Part shown: positions 8,057 to 18,842 of the stretch, one piece after another
Layout: the number at the start of each line of letters is the position of its first letter
How positions within the stretch are numbered: position 1 is the stretch's first letter
Source: Paracoccus aeridis
Lineage (GTDB): Bacteria; Pseudomonadota; Alphaproteobacteria; Rhodobacterales; Rhodobacteraceae
Direction: 5' to 3'
NCBI RefSeq assembly: GCF_004923205.2
Contig: NZ_SELD02000008.1
Location: forward strand, 53,045 to 117,044
DNA: 64,000 nt
Translations under genes and position numbers: made by a program
Notes under the pieces: model-generated
The model's input: the letters and a program-made list of their open reading frames with translations, nothing else
Told to the model about the DNA's origin: nothing
The model's database searches: none

Positions 8057-8812
8057 ATGCCCTGTCCCCGTACCCGCGCCGCCGCCCGGCTGCCGGTCCT
8101 GATCCTCTGCGCCGCGGCGGCCCTGTCGGGCTGCGCCCGCGTCGCCAATGTCGGCCAGCCGCCGCGCATGTCCGAGCCGCGCGCGACCGAGGAATTCCAG
8201 GCGATGACCGAACCGCAGATCATCTTCCCCGACCAGCCGGTCCGGCCCGACGCCTCGGCCTCGCTCTGGACCAACCAGCCCATGTCGCTGGTGGGCGACC
8301 GCCGCGCCTCGACCCGGGGCGACATCCTGACCGTGGTGATCGAGATCGACGACCGCGCCGAGATGTCGAACTCGAGCGGCCGCCAGCGCGCGGCGGGCGA
8401 GAAGGTCTCCATCCCCTCGCTCGCCGGCCTGCCGCAGCGGATCGACGAGATCCTGCCCGAAGGCGCCAGCATGGAGGAGCTGGCCGAGGCGAAGTCGTCG
8501 TCGTCCTACAAGGGCAGCGGCTCGATCTCGCGCCGTGACAAGCTGACGCTGCGGGTCGCCGCGACCATCGTGGACACGCTGCCGAACGGCATCCTGCGCA
8601 TCCAGGGCACGCAGGAGGTGCGGGTGAACTACGAGATGCGTGAACTGACCGTGAGCGGCTTCGTCCGCCCCTCGGACGTCGACCGCCGGAACGAGATCGC
8701 CTACGACCGGATCGCGGGCGCGCGCATCTCCTATGGCGGGCGCGGCCAGATCAGCGACGTCCAGCAGCCGCGCTACGGCCAGCAGCTGGCCGACATCGCG
8801 CTGCCCTACTGA
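8057..8812 (+). CDS. flgH: flagellar L-ring lipoprotein FlgH
   Basis: This 251-residue outer-membrane L-ring subunit has a signal peptide ending in lipobox LSGC (cysteine near residue 25), so the mature protein should be lipidated. Diagnostic segments are LWTNQPMSLVGDRRASTRGDILTVVIEIDDRAEMSNSS and the C-terminal EIAYDRIAGARISYGGRGQISDVQQPRYGQQLAD. It starts 11 nt after flgA and is followed after 10 nt by the FliL-like gene. Confidence 0.93.
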   Translation: MPCPRTRAAARLPVLILCAAAALSGCARVANVGQPPRMSEPRATEEFQAMTEPQIIFPDQPVRPDASASLWTNQPMSLVGDRRASTRGDILTVVIEIDDRAEMSNSSGRQRAAGEKVSIPSLAGLPQRIDEILPEGASMEELAEAKSSSSYKGSGSISRRDKLTLRVAATIVDTLPNGILRIQGTQEVRVNYEMRELTVSGFVRPSDVDRRNEIAYDRIAGARISYGGRGQISDVQQPRYGQQLADIALPY

Positions 8813-8822
8813 GGGCGCGGCG

Positions 8823-9512
8823 ATGATCCGCAAGGTGATGGGCCTGGCGCTTCCCGTGGTCGCCTTCCTCGTCGGCGCGGGCGCCGGCGACTTCCTGAAG
8901 GGTGACGATGACGCCGGCGCCTCGGCCGGCGCGCATGCCACGGCCGAAGGGCCGGGGGGGCATGGACCGGGAGCGGCAGAAGCTGGCGGTGGCGGAAAGG
9001 ACGAGGCGGCGGCCAACGCGCATGGGACCGCCGCGGAAACCCCTGAGGACGGCGGGGCCGAACCCGCCGGGGCAGAGGGTGGCCACGGCGGCAAGGCATC
9101 GGGGCACGGCGCGTCGGATGGCGGCGGGTCGCATGACGGGGCGTCGCACGGCGGCGGGTCGCATGGGGGCGGGTCGGCTGCGACCGGCGACACGACCTGG
9201 TTCCAGTTCCCGCAGCAGTTCTTCGTGCCGGTGATGAGGAACGGCCGCCTCGAGTCGACGATGGTGCTGAGCCTGTCGCTCGAGATTCCCGCGGCTGCCG
9301 CCGAGACGGCCTATGCTCACGAGATCAAGCTCCGCGACGCGATGCTGCGGCAGCTGCTGATCCACGCCAACACCGGCGGCTTCGACGGCAACTTCACCGC
9401 CGAGCCGCAGCTGCGGACGCTGCGGGCCGACCTCGTGAAGACGGCGCAGGCGACGATCCCCGAGGTCGGGGCCGTGCTGATCGGCGACATCGCGCGGCAG
9501 GACGCGCGCTAG
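8823..9512 (+). CDS. FliL-like flagellar membrane protein with His/Gly-rich linker
   Basis: This 229-residue protein begins at ATG 8823, 10 nt after flgH. It has an N-terminal membrane anchor (about residues 4-20), then an unusually long ~90-residue linker rich in Gly, His, Ala and Ser (including SHGGGSHGGGS). The C-terminal ~105 residues are FliL-like: FFVPVMRNGRLESTMVLSLSLEI, KLRDAMLRQLLIHANTG and VLIGDIARQDAR. FliL surrounds the stator and modulates torque and stator stability. The family call is based on pattern and context and is less certain than for the other flagellar genes. It ends the flg operon. Confidence 0.6.
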   Translation: MIRKVMGLALPVVAFLVGAGAGDFLKGDDDAGASAGAHATAEGPGGHGPGAAEAGGGGKDEAAANAHGTAAETPEDGGAEPAGAEGGHGGKASGHGASDGGGSHDGASHGGGSHGGGSAATGDTTWFQFPQQFFVPVMRNGRLESTMVLSLSLEIPAAAAETAYAHEIKLRDAMLRQLLIHANTGGFDGNFTAEPQLRTLRADLVKTAQATIPEVGAVLIGDIARQDAR

Positions 9513-9594
9513 GCGGCGGGTCGGCAGCCCGGCACGGCGGGGATGACGCGATCCGCCGCTGGCATGTTGCCCGGCCATTGGGTAGCGGGGCGTC

Positions 9595-10716
9595 ATGGAC
9601 AGAGGTTCGACCGATCCCGCCCAAGACCGCCGCTGCGCCCCGCACCGGCCGGCGGCGTCGACCGCCGTCACCGCGGCCGGCCTCGGCCGGGGCGAGGACG
9701 GGCCGGCAGCTGCGACGGTCGCCATCCTGCTCGCCTCGTTCAACGGGGCGCGCTACCTGCCGCGGCAGCTCGACAGCATCGCGGCGCAGGACTGGCCGGC
9801 GTGGCGGCTCGTCGTGTCGGACGACGGCTCGACCGACGCGACCCGCGACGTGGTGCGGGACTTCGCGAAGGCTCATCCGGGGCGCTGCATCGAACTGATC
9901 GAGGGACCGAGGCGGGGGGCCACGCAGAACTTCCTGTCGCTCATCGCGCAGGTGCGCCCGGGCGAATGGCTGGCGTTCTGCGACCAGGACGACGCATGGC
10001 TGCCGCATCGCCTGTCGCGGGGGATGCAGGTGATCGGAGGGTGTCCGGCCGGTGCAGGCGAGAACGAGGACGGGCCCGGCGCGGGGGACGGGGGGGAACG
10101 CGTCAATGCCGGTCCCGCCGCGACCTCGTCGCGGACGATCATCTGCGACGACGACCTTCGCCCCCTGACGCCTGCGCCGCTGTTCCGGCGGCCCCCGTCG
10201 TTTCGCAACGCCCTGGTGCAGGCCTGCATGCCGGGCAACACCTTTCTCGCCAACCCGGCGGCCGCGGCGCTGCTGCAGCAGGGCGCGGCGGCGGCCGCCC
10301 GGGCCGGCGTCGTCTCGCATGACTGGTGGGCCTACCAGCTTCTCGCCGGCGCCGGGGCGCGGCTCATCCGCGACCCCGAGCCGACGGTGCTCTACCGCCA
10401 GCACCGCGGCAACGTCATGGGGCGCAACGACACCCTGCGGGCGCGGCTCAGGCGCGTGGCGATGCTGGGGGCGGGCGATTTCGGCGGCTGGGTGCGCGAC
10501 AACGTGACCGCCCTGCAGGGGGCGCGGCACCTGCTGACGGACGCCAACCTTGCGGCACTCGACGGGTTCGAGGCGGCGCTGCGCGCGCCGGGCCCCATCG
10601 CGGCGACGCGGCTGGCGCGGTTGGGAATGTACCGACAGACCAAGGCGGGAACGGCGGCGCTGCTGGCGGCAGCCGCGGCGGGGCGGCTGCGACCGATCGG
10701 TCCGCGTCAGGTGTAA
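9595..10716 (+). CDS. glycosyltransferase family 2 protein
   Basis: This 373-residue protein has a GT-A fold start (VAILLASFNGARYLPRQLDSIAAQDW at about residues 42-67), the nucleotide-sugar motif VSDDGSTDATRDVV, and a DQDDAW metal-binding/acceptor motif near 130-135. The SHDWWAYQLLAG and EPTVLYRQHRGNVMGRN segments are typical of rhamnosyltransferase-like GT2 enzymes. No transmembrane anchor is evident. It lies 82 bp after the flagellar operon, so flagellin or surface-polysaccharide glycosylation is possible, but donor and acceptor are unknown. The ribosome binding site is weak and the first ~40 residues are low-complexity. Confidence 0.8.
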   Translation: MDRGSTDPAQDRRCAPHRPAASTAVTAAGLGRGEDGPAAATVAILLASFNGARYLPRQLDSIAAQDWPAWRLVVSDDGSTDATRDVVRDFAKAHPGRCIELIEGPRRGATQNFLSLIAQVRPGEWLAFCDQDDAWLPHRLSRGMQVIGGCPAGAGENEDGPGAGDGGERVNAGPAATSSRTIICDDDLRPLTPAPLFRRPPSFRNALVQACMPGNTFLANPAAAALLQQGAAAAARAGVVSHDWWAYQLLAGAGARLIRDPEPTVLYRQHRGNVMGRNDTLRARLRRVAMLGAGDFGGWVRDNVTALQGARHLLTDANLAALDGFEAALRAPGPIAATRLARLGMYRQTKAGTAALLAAAAAGRLRPIGPRQV

Positions 10717-10827
10717 AGCCACCGCGCCACATGATTCCGGCCGACGCGGCAAAGCCGGAACGGGCGAAGGGGAGAGGTCTGTTTCAAACCGTCTTCCTGC
10801 TGCCTTCCCGCTGCCGTCGCAGGCTGG

Positions 10828-10865
10828 CCGCTCCGCGCGGAGCGGGGCCGGGAAAACCCGGCCCC
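10828..10865. terminator. overlapping hairpins between convergent GT2 and secA genes
   Basis: Two GC-rich hairpins share two bases. CCGCTCC-GCGC-GGAGCGG spans 10828-10845 and GGGGCCGGG-AAAA-CCCGGCCCC spans 10844-10865. The second ends 6 bp before the secA stop and has only a poor T-run (TTCC) on the plus strand. They probably serve as a bidirectional terminator. Confidence 0.55.
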
Positions 10866-10871
10866 TTCCCC

Positions 10872-13577
<2,706 letters not shown>

Positions 13578-13690
13578 GTTGTCCTTCGTGAGGGGAAGCG
13601 CAGGTGTTGCCACTTGCCCGCACCGATGGCCTTGCCCTATCAGAGGGCCGGAAAAAGCGGCGGCGGGCGCGCATGATTTCGGTTGCGCCG

Positions 13691-13719
13691 GATGTAGGCC
13701 CGCCCCGCCCCACTGTCAA
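13691..13719 (-). promoter_or_regulatory. sigma70-type promoter for secA
   Basis: On the minus strand, TTGACA (13719-13714) is separated by 17 nt from TACATC (13696-13691). This predicts a start of transcription near 13684 and a ~105-nt leader before secA. The -35 is a perfect match and the -10 is 4/6. Confidence 0.6.
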
Positions 13720-13803
13720 CGCCGCCGCCCGTGGCGGCCATCCGTGCGCCCGCGGGTTTCGTGATCGTCTCGTGATCCGCGGCCGTGCCTGAAAGGAAGA
13801 CCC

Positions 13804-14643
13804 ATGATCCGTCCGCTCCTTGCCGCGCTGGCCCTGTCCACCGCGATGATCGTCGCCCCCGCCGGCGCGCAGGACGCCGCGACCGTCGTCGCCACCGTGA
13901 ACGGCGAGGCGATCACGCTGGGACAGATGGTCGCGATGAAGGATTCGCTCGACGAGCAGTCGAAGGCCGGGCTGGACGATGCCGCGCTGTGGAACCTGAT
14001 GCTGGACCAGATGGTCCGCCAGACCGCCGTGGCGCAGGAAGGCGCGAAGGCCATGACCCCGCGCGACACCGCCGTCCTGGAACTGGAACGCCGCGGCTAT
14101 CTGTCGACCGCCGCGCTGCAGCGCGTGGCCGAGGCCGAGCCGTCCGAGGCGGATCTGAAGGCCGCCTACGACAAGGCGTTCGGCGCAAGCGTCGCGCCCA
14201 AGACCGAATACAACGCGGCCCACATCCTCGTCGCGACCGAGGACGAGGCCAAGGCGATCGTGGCCGAGCTGGAAGGCGGCGCCGACTTCGGCACCGTCGC
14301 CGAGGAAAAGTCGTCCGACAACTCGTCGGCGAACAAGGGCGACCTCGGCTGGTTCACCCCCGACATGATGGTCGAGCCGTTCGCCAACGCCGTCGTCGCG
14401 CTGGAAAAGGGCCAGGTTTCGGCCCCCGTCCAGTCGCAGTTCGGCTGGCACGTCATCAAGCTGCTGGACGAGCGCACCCAGGCCGCCCCCGCCTTCGACG
14501 AGGTCCGCGACCAGCTGGCGACGCAGGTCCGCCGCGACCGCGTGGCGGCCGAGATCGACCGCCTGGCGGGCGCGGCCAAGGTCGAGAAGACCGAGGGGCT
14601 GGACCCCGCGCTTCTCGGCTCGACCGACATCACCGGGAACTGA
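13804..14643 (+). CDS. periplasmic parvulin-type peptidyl-prolyl isomerase
   Basis: This 279-residue protein has a signal peptide (about residues 1-22, ending AGAQ). An N-terminal SurA/PrsA-like helical chaperone region follows, then a PpiC domain at about 135-228 (YNAAHILVATEDEAKAIVAEL, GDLGWFTPDMMVEPFANAV, VQSQFGWHVIKL). It would catalyse prolyl cis-trans isomerisation and assist folding of exported proteins, and it sits next to secA, the export motor. argJ follows after 12 nt and may be co-transcribed. GAAAGGA lies just upstream of the start. Confidence 0.9.
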   Translation: MIRPLLAALALSTAMIVAPAGAQDAATVVATVNGEAITLGQMVAMKDSLDEQSKAGLDDAALWNLMLDQMVRQTAVAQEGAKAMTPRDTAVLELERRGYLSTAALQRVAEAEPSEADLKAAYDKAFGASVAPKTEYNAAHILVATEDEAKAIVAELEGGADFGTVAEEKSSDNSSANKGDLGWFTPDMMVEPFANAVVALEKGQVSAPVQSQFGWHVIKLLDERTQAAPAFDEVRDQLATQVRRDRVAAEIDRLAGAAKVEKTEGLDPALLGSTDITGN

Positions 14644-14655
14644 GGCGGGCACGCG

Positions 14656-16080
14656 ATGGCGAAGGACGGGAAGAAAGCCGACAAGAAGGCCGAGAAGGCC
14701 GCCCGGAAGGCTGCCGAGAAGGCCGCGAAGGTCGCGGCCGCAGCTGGCGGCAAGAAGGGCGGGTCAGGCAAGAAGGGCAAGTCGGGCGACAAGAACCGGG
14801 CGGGCAGCAAGGGCGGCGACGGGACGCCCGCCGCCAAGCAGGTCATCGTCTCGCCGCTCGACCCGGCCGTCTTCCCCGAGCTTCCCGTGATCGACGGGGT
14901 CGAGTTCGCCGCCGGCGCCGCCGGGGTGAAGTACCAGGGGCGCACGGACGTGATGCTCGTGCGGCTGGCGCCCGGCACCGCCATCGCGGGCGCGTTCACG
15001 AAGTCGTCGACCCGCGCCGCCTCGATCCTCGACTGCCAGGCCAAGCTGAAGGGTATCGCCGACAGCAGCACCGGGGCCGCGATCATCGTGAACTCGGGCA
15101 ATGCCAATGCCTTCACCGGCGCCCAGGGGCAGAATGCCGTGGACACCGTCACCGCCGCCGTGGCCGAGGCGCTGAAGGTGCCCGCGAAGCGCGTCTTCTC
15201 CAGCTCGACCGGCGTGATCGGCGAGCCGCTGCCCGCCGCCCGCATCGCCGGGATCGTGGGCGACCTCGCGAAGGCGCTCGACGACGAGGGCATCGCCGCG
15301 GCCGCGCGCGCGATCATGACCACCGACACCTTTCCCAAGGGCGCCTCGGCCGAGATCGAGGGCGACGGCGGCATGATCCGCATCGCCGGCATCGCCAAGG
15401 GGTCGGGCATGATCGCGCCCGACATGGCGACGATGCTCGTCTACATCTTCACTGACGCGGCCGTCCCGGCGAACCTTCTGCAGCGGATGCTGTCGAACCA
15501 GCTGGACACGACCTTCAACGCGATCACGGTGGACAGCGACACCTCGACCTCGGACGCGCTGATCCTGGCGGCGACGGGGCGCTCGGCCGCGAAGCCCATC
15601 ACCGACATGCGCGAAAAGCCCGCCCGCGACTTCCAGGCGGCGCTGCACGGCGTGATGCTGGACCTCGCGCAGCAGGTGGTGCGGGACGGCGAGGGCGCGA
15701 CCAAGTTCGTCGAGGTGCAGGTCACGGGCGCGATGACGCAGGACGACGCGCACAAGGTCGCGATGGCGGTGGCGAACTCGCCGCTGGTCAAGACGGCGAT
15801 CGCGGGCGAGGACGCGAACTGGGGCCGCGTGGTGGCGGCGGTCGGGAAATCCGGCGCGCAGGCCGAACGCGACAAGCTGTCGATCCGGTTCGGGGACATG
15901 GTGCTGGCGGAGAAGGGCTGGCGCTCGCCGTCCTACGACGAAGCCGAGGCAAGCGCCTACATGAAGCAGGATCGGCTGGTGATCGGCGTGGACCTGGGGC
16001 TCGGGCGGTTCCGGCGGACGGTGTGGACCTGCGACCTGACGCACCGCTACATCGACATCAACGCCGACTACCGGTCCTGA
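14656..16080 (+). CDS. argJ: ArgJ, bifunctional ornithine/glutamate N-acetyltransferase, with Lys-rich N-terminal extension
   Basis: ArgJ transfers acetyl from N-acetylornithine to glutamate and can make N-acetylglutamate in arginine synthesis. Autocleavage should occur at A258-T259 in APDMATML, generating alpha and beta chains with Thr259 as nucleophile. NSGNANAF and the C-terminal TCDLTHRYIDINADYRS are typical. The enzyme core begins near residue 62 (KQVIVSPLDPAVFPELP). The first ~60 residues form an unusual Lys/Ala/Gly-rich tail resembling histone-H1-like sequence. No start codon exists between M1 and the core, so the tail is part of the gene. Confidence 0.95.
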   Translation: MAKDGKKADKKAEKAARKAAEKAAKVAAAAGGKKGGSGKKGKSGDKNRAGSKGGDGTPAAKQVIVSPLDPAVFPELPVIDGVEFAAGAAGVKYQGRTDVMLVRLAPGTAIAGAFTKSSTRAASILDCQAKLKGIADSSTGAAIIVNSGNANAFTGAQGQNAVDTVTAAVAEALKVPAKRVFSSSTGVIGEPLPAARIAGIVGDLAKALDDEGIAAAARAIMTTDTFPKGASAEIEGDGGMIRIAGIAKGSGMIAPDMATMLVYIFTDAAVPANLLQRMLSNQLDTTFNAITVDSDTSTSDALILAATGRSAAKPITDMREKPARDFQAALHGVMLDLAQQVVRDGEGATKFVEVQVTGAMTQDDAHKVAMAVANSPLVKTAIAGEDANWGRVVAAVGKSGAQAERDKLSIRFGDMVLAEKGWRSPSYDEAEASAYMKQDRLVIGVDLGLGRFRRTVWTCDLTHRYIDINADYRS

Positions 16081-16084
16081 CCCG

Positions 16085-16504
16085 ATGGCGGACGCGCCTT
16101 TTCCGCGGCGGCTGCTGCTCGTCGCCGCCGTCGCGCTGATCGACGCCGACGGGCGGGTGCTTCTGGCGCAGCGCCCGGCGGGCAAGCAGCTGGCGGGGCT
16201 GTGGGAGTTTCCGGGCGGCAAGGTCGATCCGGGCGAGACGCCCGAGGCCGCGCTGATCCGCGAACTGGACGAGGAGCTGGGGATCGAGACGTGGAACTCG
16301 TGCCTCGCCCCCCTGACGTTCGCCAGCCACGCCTATGATGACTTCCACCTGCTGATGCCGCTGTTCGCCTGCCGGCGATGGTCGGGGGTGCCGCAGGGGC
16401 GCGAAGGGCAGGCGCTGGCCTGGGTGCCGGCGCGCAGGCTGGCCGAGTACCCCATGCCGCCCGCGGACCTGCCGCTGATCCCGATCCTGCGCGACTGGCT
16501 TTGA
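16085..16504 (+). CDS. mutT: 8-oxo-dGTP diphosphatase MutT (Nudix)
   Basis: This 139-residue Nudix hydrolase has its Nudix box at about residues 44-67: GGKVDPGETP followed by REL-DEELGI, with all consensus positions (G, E, RE, EE, G) present. The VLLAQRPAGKQLAGLWEFPGG lead-in and the C-terminal WVPARRLAEYPMPPADLPLIPILRDWL are MutT-like. It would cleanse the nucleotide pool of 8-oxo-dGTP. It starts 4 nt after the argJ stop, so it belongs to the parvulin-argJ transcript. Confidence 0.9.
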   Translation: MADAPFPRRLLLVAAVALIDADGRVLLAQRPAGKQLAGLWEFPGGKVDPGETPEAALIRELDEELGIETWNSCLAPLTFASHAYDDFHLLMPLFACRRWSGVPQGREGQALAWVPARRLAEYPMPPADLPLIPILRDWL

Positions 16505-16651
16505 GCCGGCGTTGGGGGCTGTGCCCCCCGTGCAACATTTGTGCGAAGGCCGCGAGAAAAATTCACAGGAAGGTCGGCCAACCCGCCAGAAAGTAATTTG
16601 TTCCTCATCATATCGCGTCATAGTGGTGTCACACGAAGGAGGAGGACCGCC

Positions 16652-16780
16652 GTGATTCGAACCATAACCGTGGGCAGCTGCATTTCGGTACAGGGCCAGT
16701 TTGAAAGCGATCTTGGCGACGGCCGGATCGCCGTGCGGGTCGGCCAGCAGACCTACCTCGGCAAGCCCGTCCAGCGCTGA
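16652..16780 (+). CDS. 42-residue small protein (GTG start)
   Basis: A GTG at 16652 is preceded by a very strong ribosome binding site (AAGGAGGAG, 16637-16645). It opens a 42-residue frame, IRTITVGSCISVQGQFESDL followed by a segment ending YLGKPVQR. The product is small, with one cysteine and no membrane segment or signal peptide; its alternating pattern suggests a compact beta fold. An in-frame ATG at 16541 would add 37 implausible residues and would bypass this site. I recall similar short proteins in other Rhodobacteraceae, but cannot verify this; function is unknown. A hairpin follows 39 nt downstream. Confidence 0.65.
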   Translation: MIRTITVGSCISVQGQFESDLGDGRIAVRVGQQTYLGKPVQR

Positions 16781-16819
16781 AGGCGCGCAAGCGCCAGGGC
16801 CTGAAAGACATAGTGTGGG

Positions 16820-16839
16820 GGCCGGACAATTGTCCGGCC
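16820..16839 (+). terminator. palindromic hairpin after the small protein gene
   Basis: A perfect 20-bp palindrome forms an 8-bp stem GGCCGGAC / GTCCGGCC with an AATT loop, followed by TTCATGCGTTT. The position after the 42-residue gene and the stem strength suggest a terminator, although the T-run is poor. Confidence 0.5.
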
Positions 16840-17132
16840 TTCATGCGTTTCACAGCGTGCGGCCCCCGGTCGGAGATTCGCCCTGCCCCGCCGCTTGCGG
16901 GACGGATCTCGACCGCGAAGCCCTTGTGCAGCCCGCGGCGCGCCCATCCGCGCGGCCCGCGCCTGCTCCGCCCCGCCTCGCCCCGATGCCCGCAAACCAG
17001 GCCGCAGCCGTTCTGCCCGCGGCTTCCGCCAGATTGCCTGCCGAGCCCGCTTGACAGAAACCCGTCCCACCGCGGTAAGCTCGGATCCTGCGGCAGACGT
17101 TTCAATGGGGAGGGGAACGCTTTGACTTCCAA
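16840..17132. other. intergenic region before the amidohydrolase operon
   Basis: This stretch of about 290 bp has no convincing gene. The only signals I see are the TTGACA-type promoter near its right end and AGGGGA at 17111-17116, which lies 16 nt before the annotated GTG start and is too far for ordinary initiation there. No tRNA or riboswitch-like fold was recognised. Confidence 0.4.
17051..17081 (+). promoter_or_regulatory. candidate sigma70 promoter of the peptide-uptake operon
   Basis: TTGACA at 17051-17056 matches the -35 consensus exactly. The best -10-like hexamer is TAAGCT at 17076-17081, with a long 19-nt spacer. It lies ~50 bp before the amidohydrolase start. The -10 is weak, so confidence is limited. 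Confidence 0.35.
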
Positions 17133-18776
17133 GTGGATTTCGCGCAGGTGAGCGTCGCGACGCTGGCCTTGAGGAACGGGCGCGTGTGGTGCGGCTACGG
17201 GCTTCCCATCGCGCAGGCGGTCGCCATCCACGGCAACCGGATCCTCGCAACCGGCAGCGATGACGAGATCGCGGCCCTGACCGGACCCGACACGAAAGTC
17301 GTCGATCTGGGCGGCAGGCTGGCAACGCCGGGGCTGAACGACGCCCACCTGCACCTGATCTCCACCGGGCTGATCCAGGGCTGGGTCGATGCGACCGCCG
17401 CCGCGGCGCCGACGCGGGATGCGCTTTACGACGCGCTGCGGAAGCGCGCGGCCGAGACCCCCAAGGGGGCTTGGGTGCTGGGGCGCGGCTTCGACCAGAC
17501 CCGCTGGCCGGACGGGCAGATGCCCACCGCGGACGAACTGGACGCGGCCCTGCCCGACCACCCGGTCGCGCTGGTGCGGGCCTGCGGGCACATCACCATC
17601 GGGAACTCGGCGGCGCTGGCGCTGGCCGGGATCACCGCCGACACGCCCGACCCGGACGGCGGCGTGATCGGGCGCGCGGGCGGGCGCCTGACCGGGCTTC
17701 TGGCGGAAAACGCGGCCGACGCGCTGCGCGCCGCCCGCCCCGCGCCGACGCTCGAGGAAATCATCCGGGCGATCGAGGCCGGCGGGCAGCTGCTCGCCCG
17801 GTTCGGCATCACCTCGTGCATGGACGCCGCCGTCGGCCAGATCGACGGCATGACCGAAATCCGCGCCTATCACCTGGCAAGCCGTGACGGGCGGCTTCCG
17901 GTCCGCGTGTGGGCCACGCTGCTGGGCGATCCCGGATCGTCGATCGTGGAGCCGTGCCACGACGCGGGCCTCGTCACCGGGGTCGGCAACGACATGTTCC
18001 GCATCGGCGGGGTGAAGATCTTCACCGACGGATCGGCCGGCGGCCGCACCGCATGGATGACCAGGCCCTACGCCGGGCAGCCCGACAACTACGGCGTTCA
18101 GATGCTGCCGGATGACGAGCTGTTCGCGCTGGTCGACCGCTATCACGGCATGGGCTACACGCTCGTCTGCCACGGGATCGGGGACGCGGCGATCGATCAG
18201 CTGGTGCGCGCCTACGAACGGGTCCGCGCGGCCGATCCGGACCACGGCTTCCGCCACCGGATCGAGCATTGCGGCTATGTCGACGACGCGCTGAACCGGC
18301 GGATGATCGCGGCGGGCATCCTGCCCGCGCCGCAGCAGGTCTTCATCCACGATTTCGGCGACGGCTACGTTGCCGTGCTGGGGCCGGAGCGTGCGCTCAA
18401 CAGCTATCCGATCGGGACCTGGGACCGGCTGGGGATGAAGCCGTCGACCGGCAGCGATTCCCCGGTGTGTTCCCCCGACCCGTTCCCGAACCTGCACGCG
18501 ATGCTGACGCGGCAGACGATCAACGGGACCGTGCTGAACCCGGACGAGGCGCTGACCGCCGAGGCGGCGCTGCGCGCCTATACCGAGCACGGCGCCTATT
18601 CGACGGGCGACGAGGACGTGAAGGGGCGGCTTCTGCCGGGCATGCTCGCCGACATCGCCGTGTTCTCGCGCGACCTGCTGACCGCCCACCCCGGCGATAT
18701 CCTCAACGACACGCGCTGCGAGCTGACCGTCCTCGACGGCCGGATCGTCCACGACCTGCTGGAGGGCGCCGCCTGA
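17133..18776 (+). CDS. YtcJ-like metal-dependent amidohydrolase
   Basis: This ~547-residue amidohydrolase-superfamily protein begins with the small beta domain (LALRNGRVWCGYG) and has the metal motif HLHL (NDAHLHLISTGL, near residue 72). Other YtcJ/AepA-type motifs are KIFTDGSAGGRTAWM, LVCHGIGDAAIDQ, HRIEHCGY and GSDSPVCSPDPFPNLHAMLTR. It would hydrolyse an amide, imide or related bond on an unknown small substrate. The start is unsure: GTG 17133 is the first in-frame start and GTG 17148 is an alternative closer to the domain. It heads a co-directional set with a peptide ABC transporter and an M81 peptidase. Confidence 0.8.
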   Translation: MDFAQVSVATLALRNGRVWCGYGLPIAQAVAIHGNRILATGSDDEIAALTGPDTKVVDLGGRLATPGLNDAHLHLISTGLIQGWVDATAAAAPTRDALYDALRKRAAETPKGAWVLGRGFDQTRWPDGQMPTADELDAALPDHPVALVRACGHITIGNSAALALAGITADTPDPDGGVIGRAGGRLTGLLAENAADALRAARPAPTLEEIIRAIEAGGQLLARFGITSCMDAAVGQIDGMTEIRAYHLASRDGRLPVRVWATLLGDPGSSIVEPCHDAGLVTGVGNDMFRIGGVKIFTDGSAGGRTAWMTRPYAGQPDNYGVQMLPDDELFALVDRYHGMGYTLVCHGIGDAAIDQLVRAYERVRAADPDHGFRHRIEHCGYVDDALNRRMIAAGILPAPQQVFIHDFGDGYVAVLGPERALNSYPIGTWDRLGMKPSTGSDSPVCSPDPFPNLHAMLTRQTINGTVLNPDEALTAEAALRAYTEHGAYSTGDEDVKGRLLPGMLADIAVFSRDLLTAHPGDILNDTRCELTVLDGRIVHDLLEGAA

Positions 18777-18842
18777 AGCCGGGGCCGGCCCACGGACCAA
18801 CGTCAACGGGGACGCAAGGCCCCAACAGGGAGAGTATCGGAC

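Noticed and set aside
13578..13613. Upstream GTG start for SecA
   Set aside because: Adds 12 residues absent from the family; ATG 13577 has a suitable ribosome binding site.
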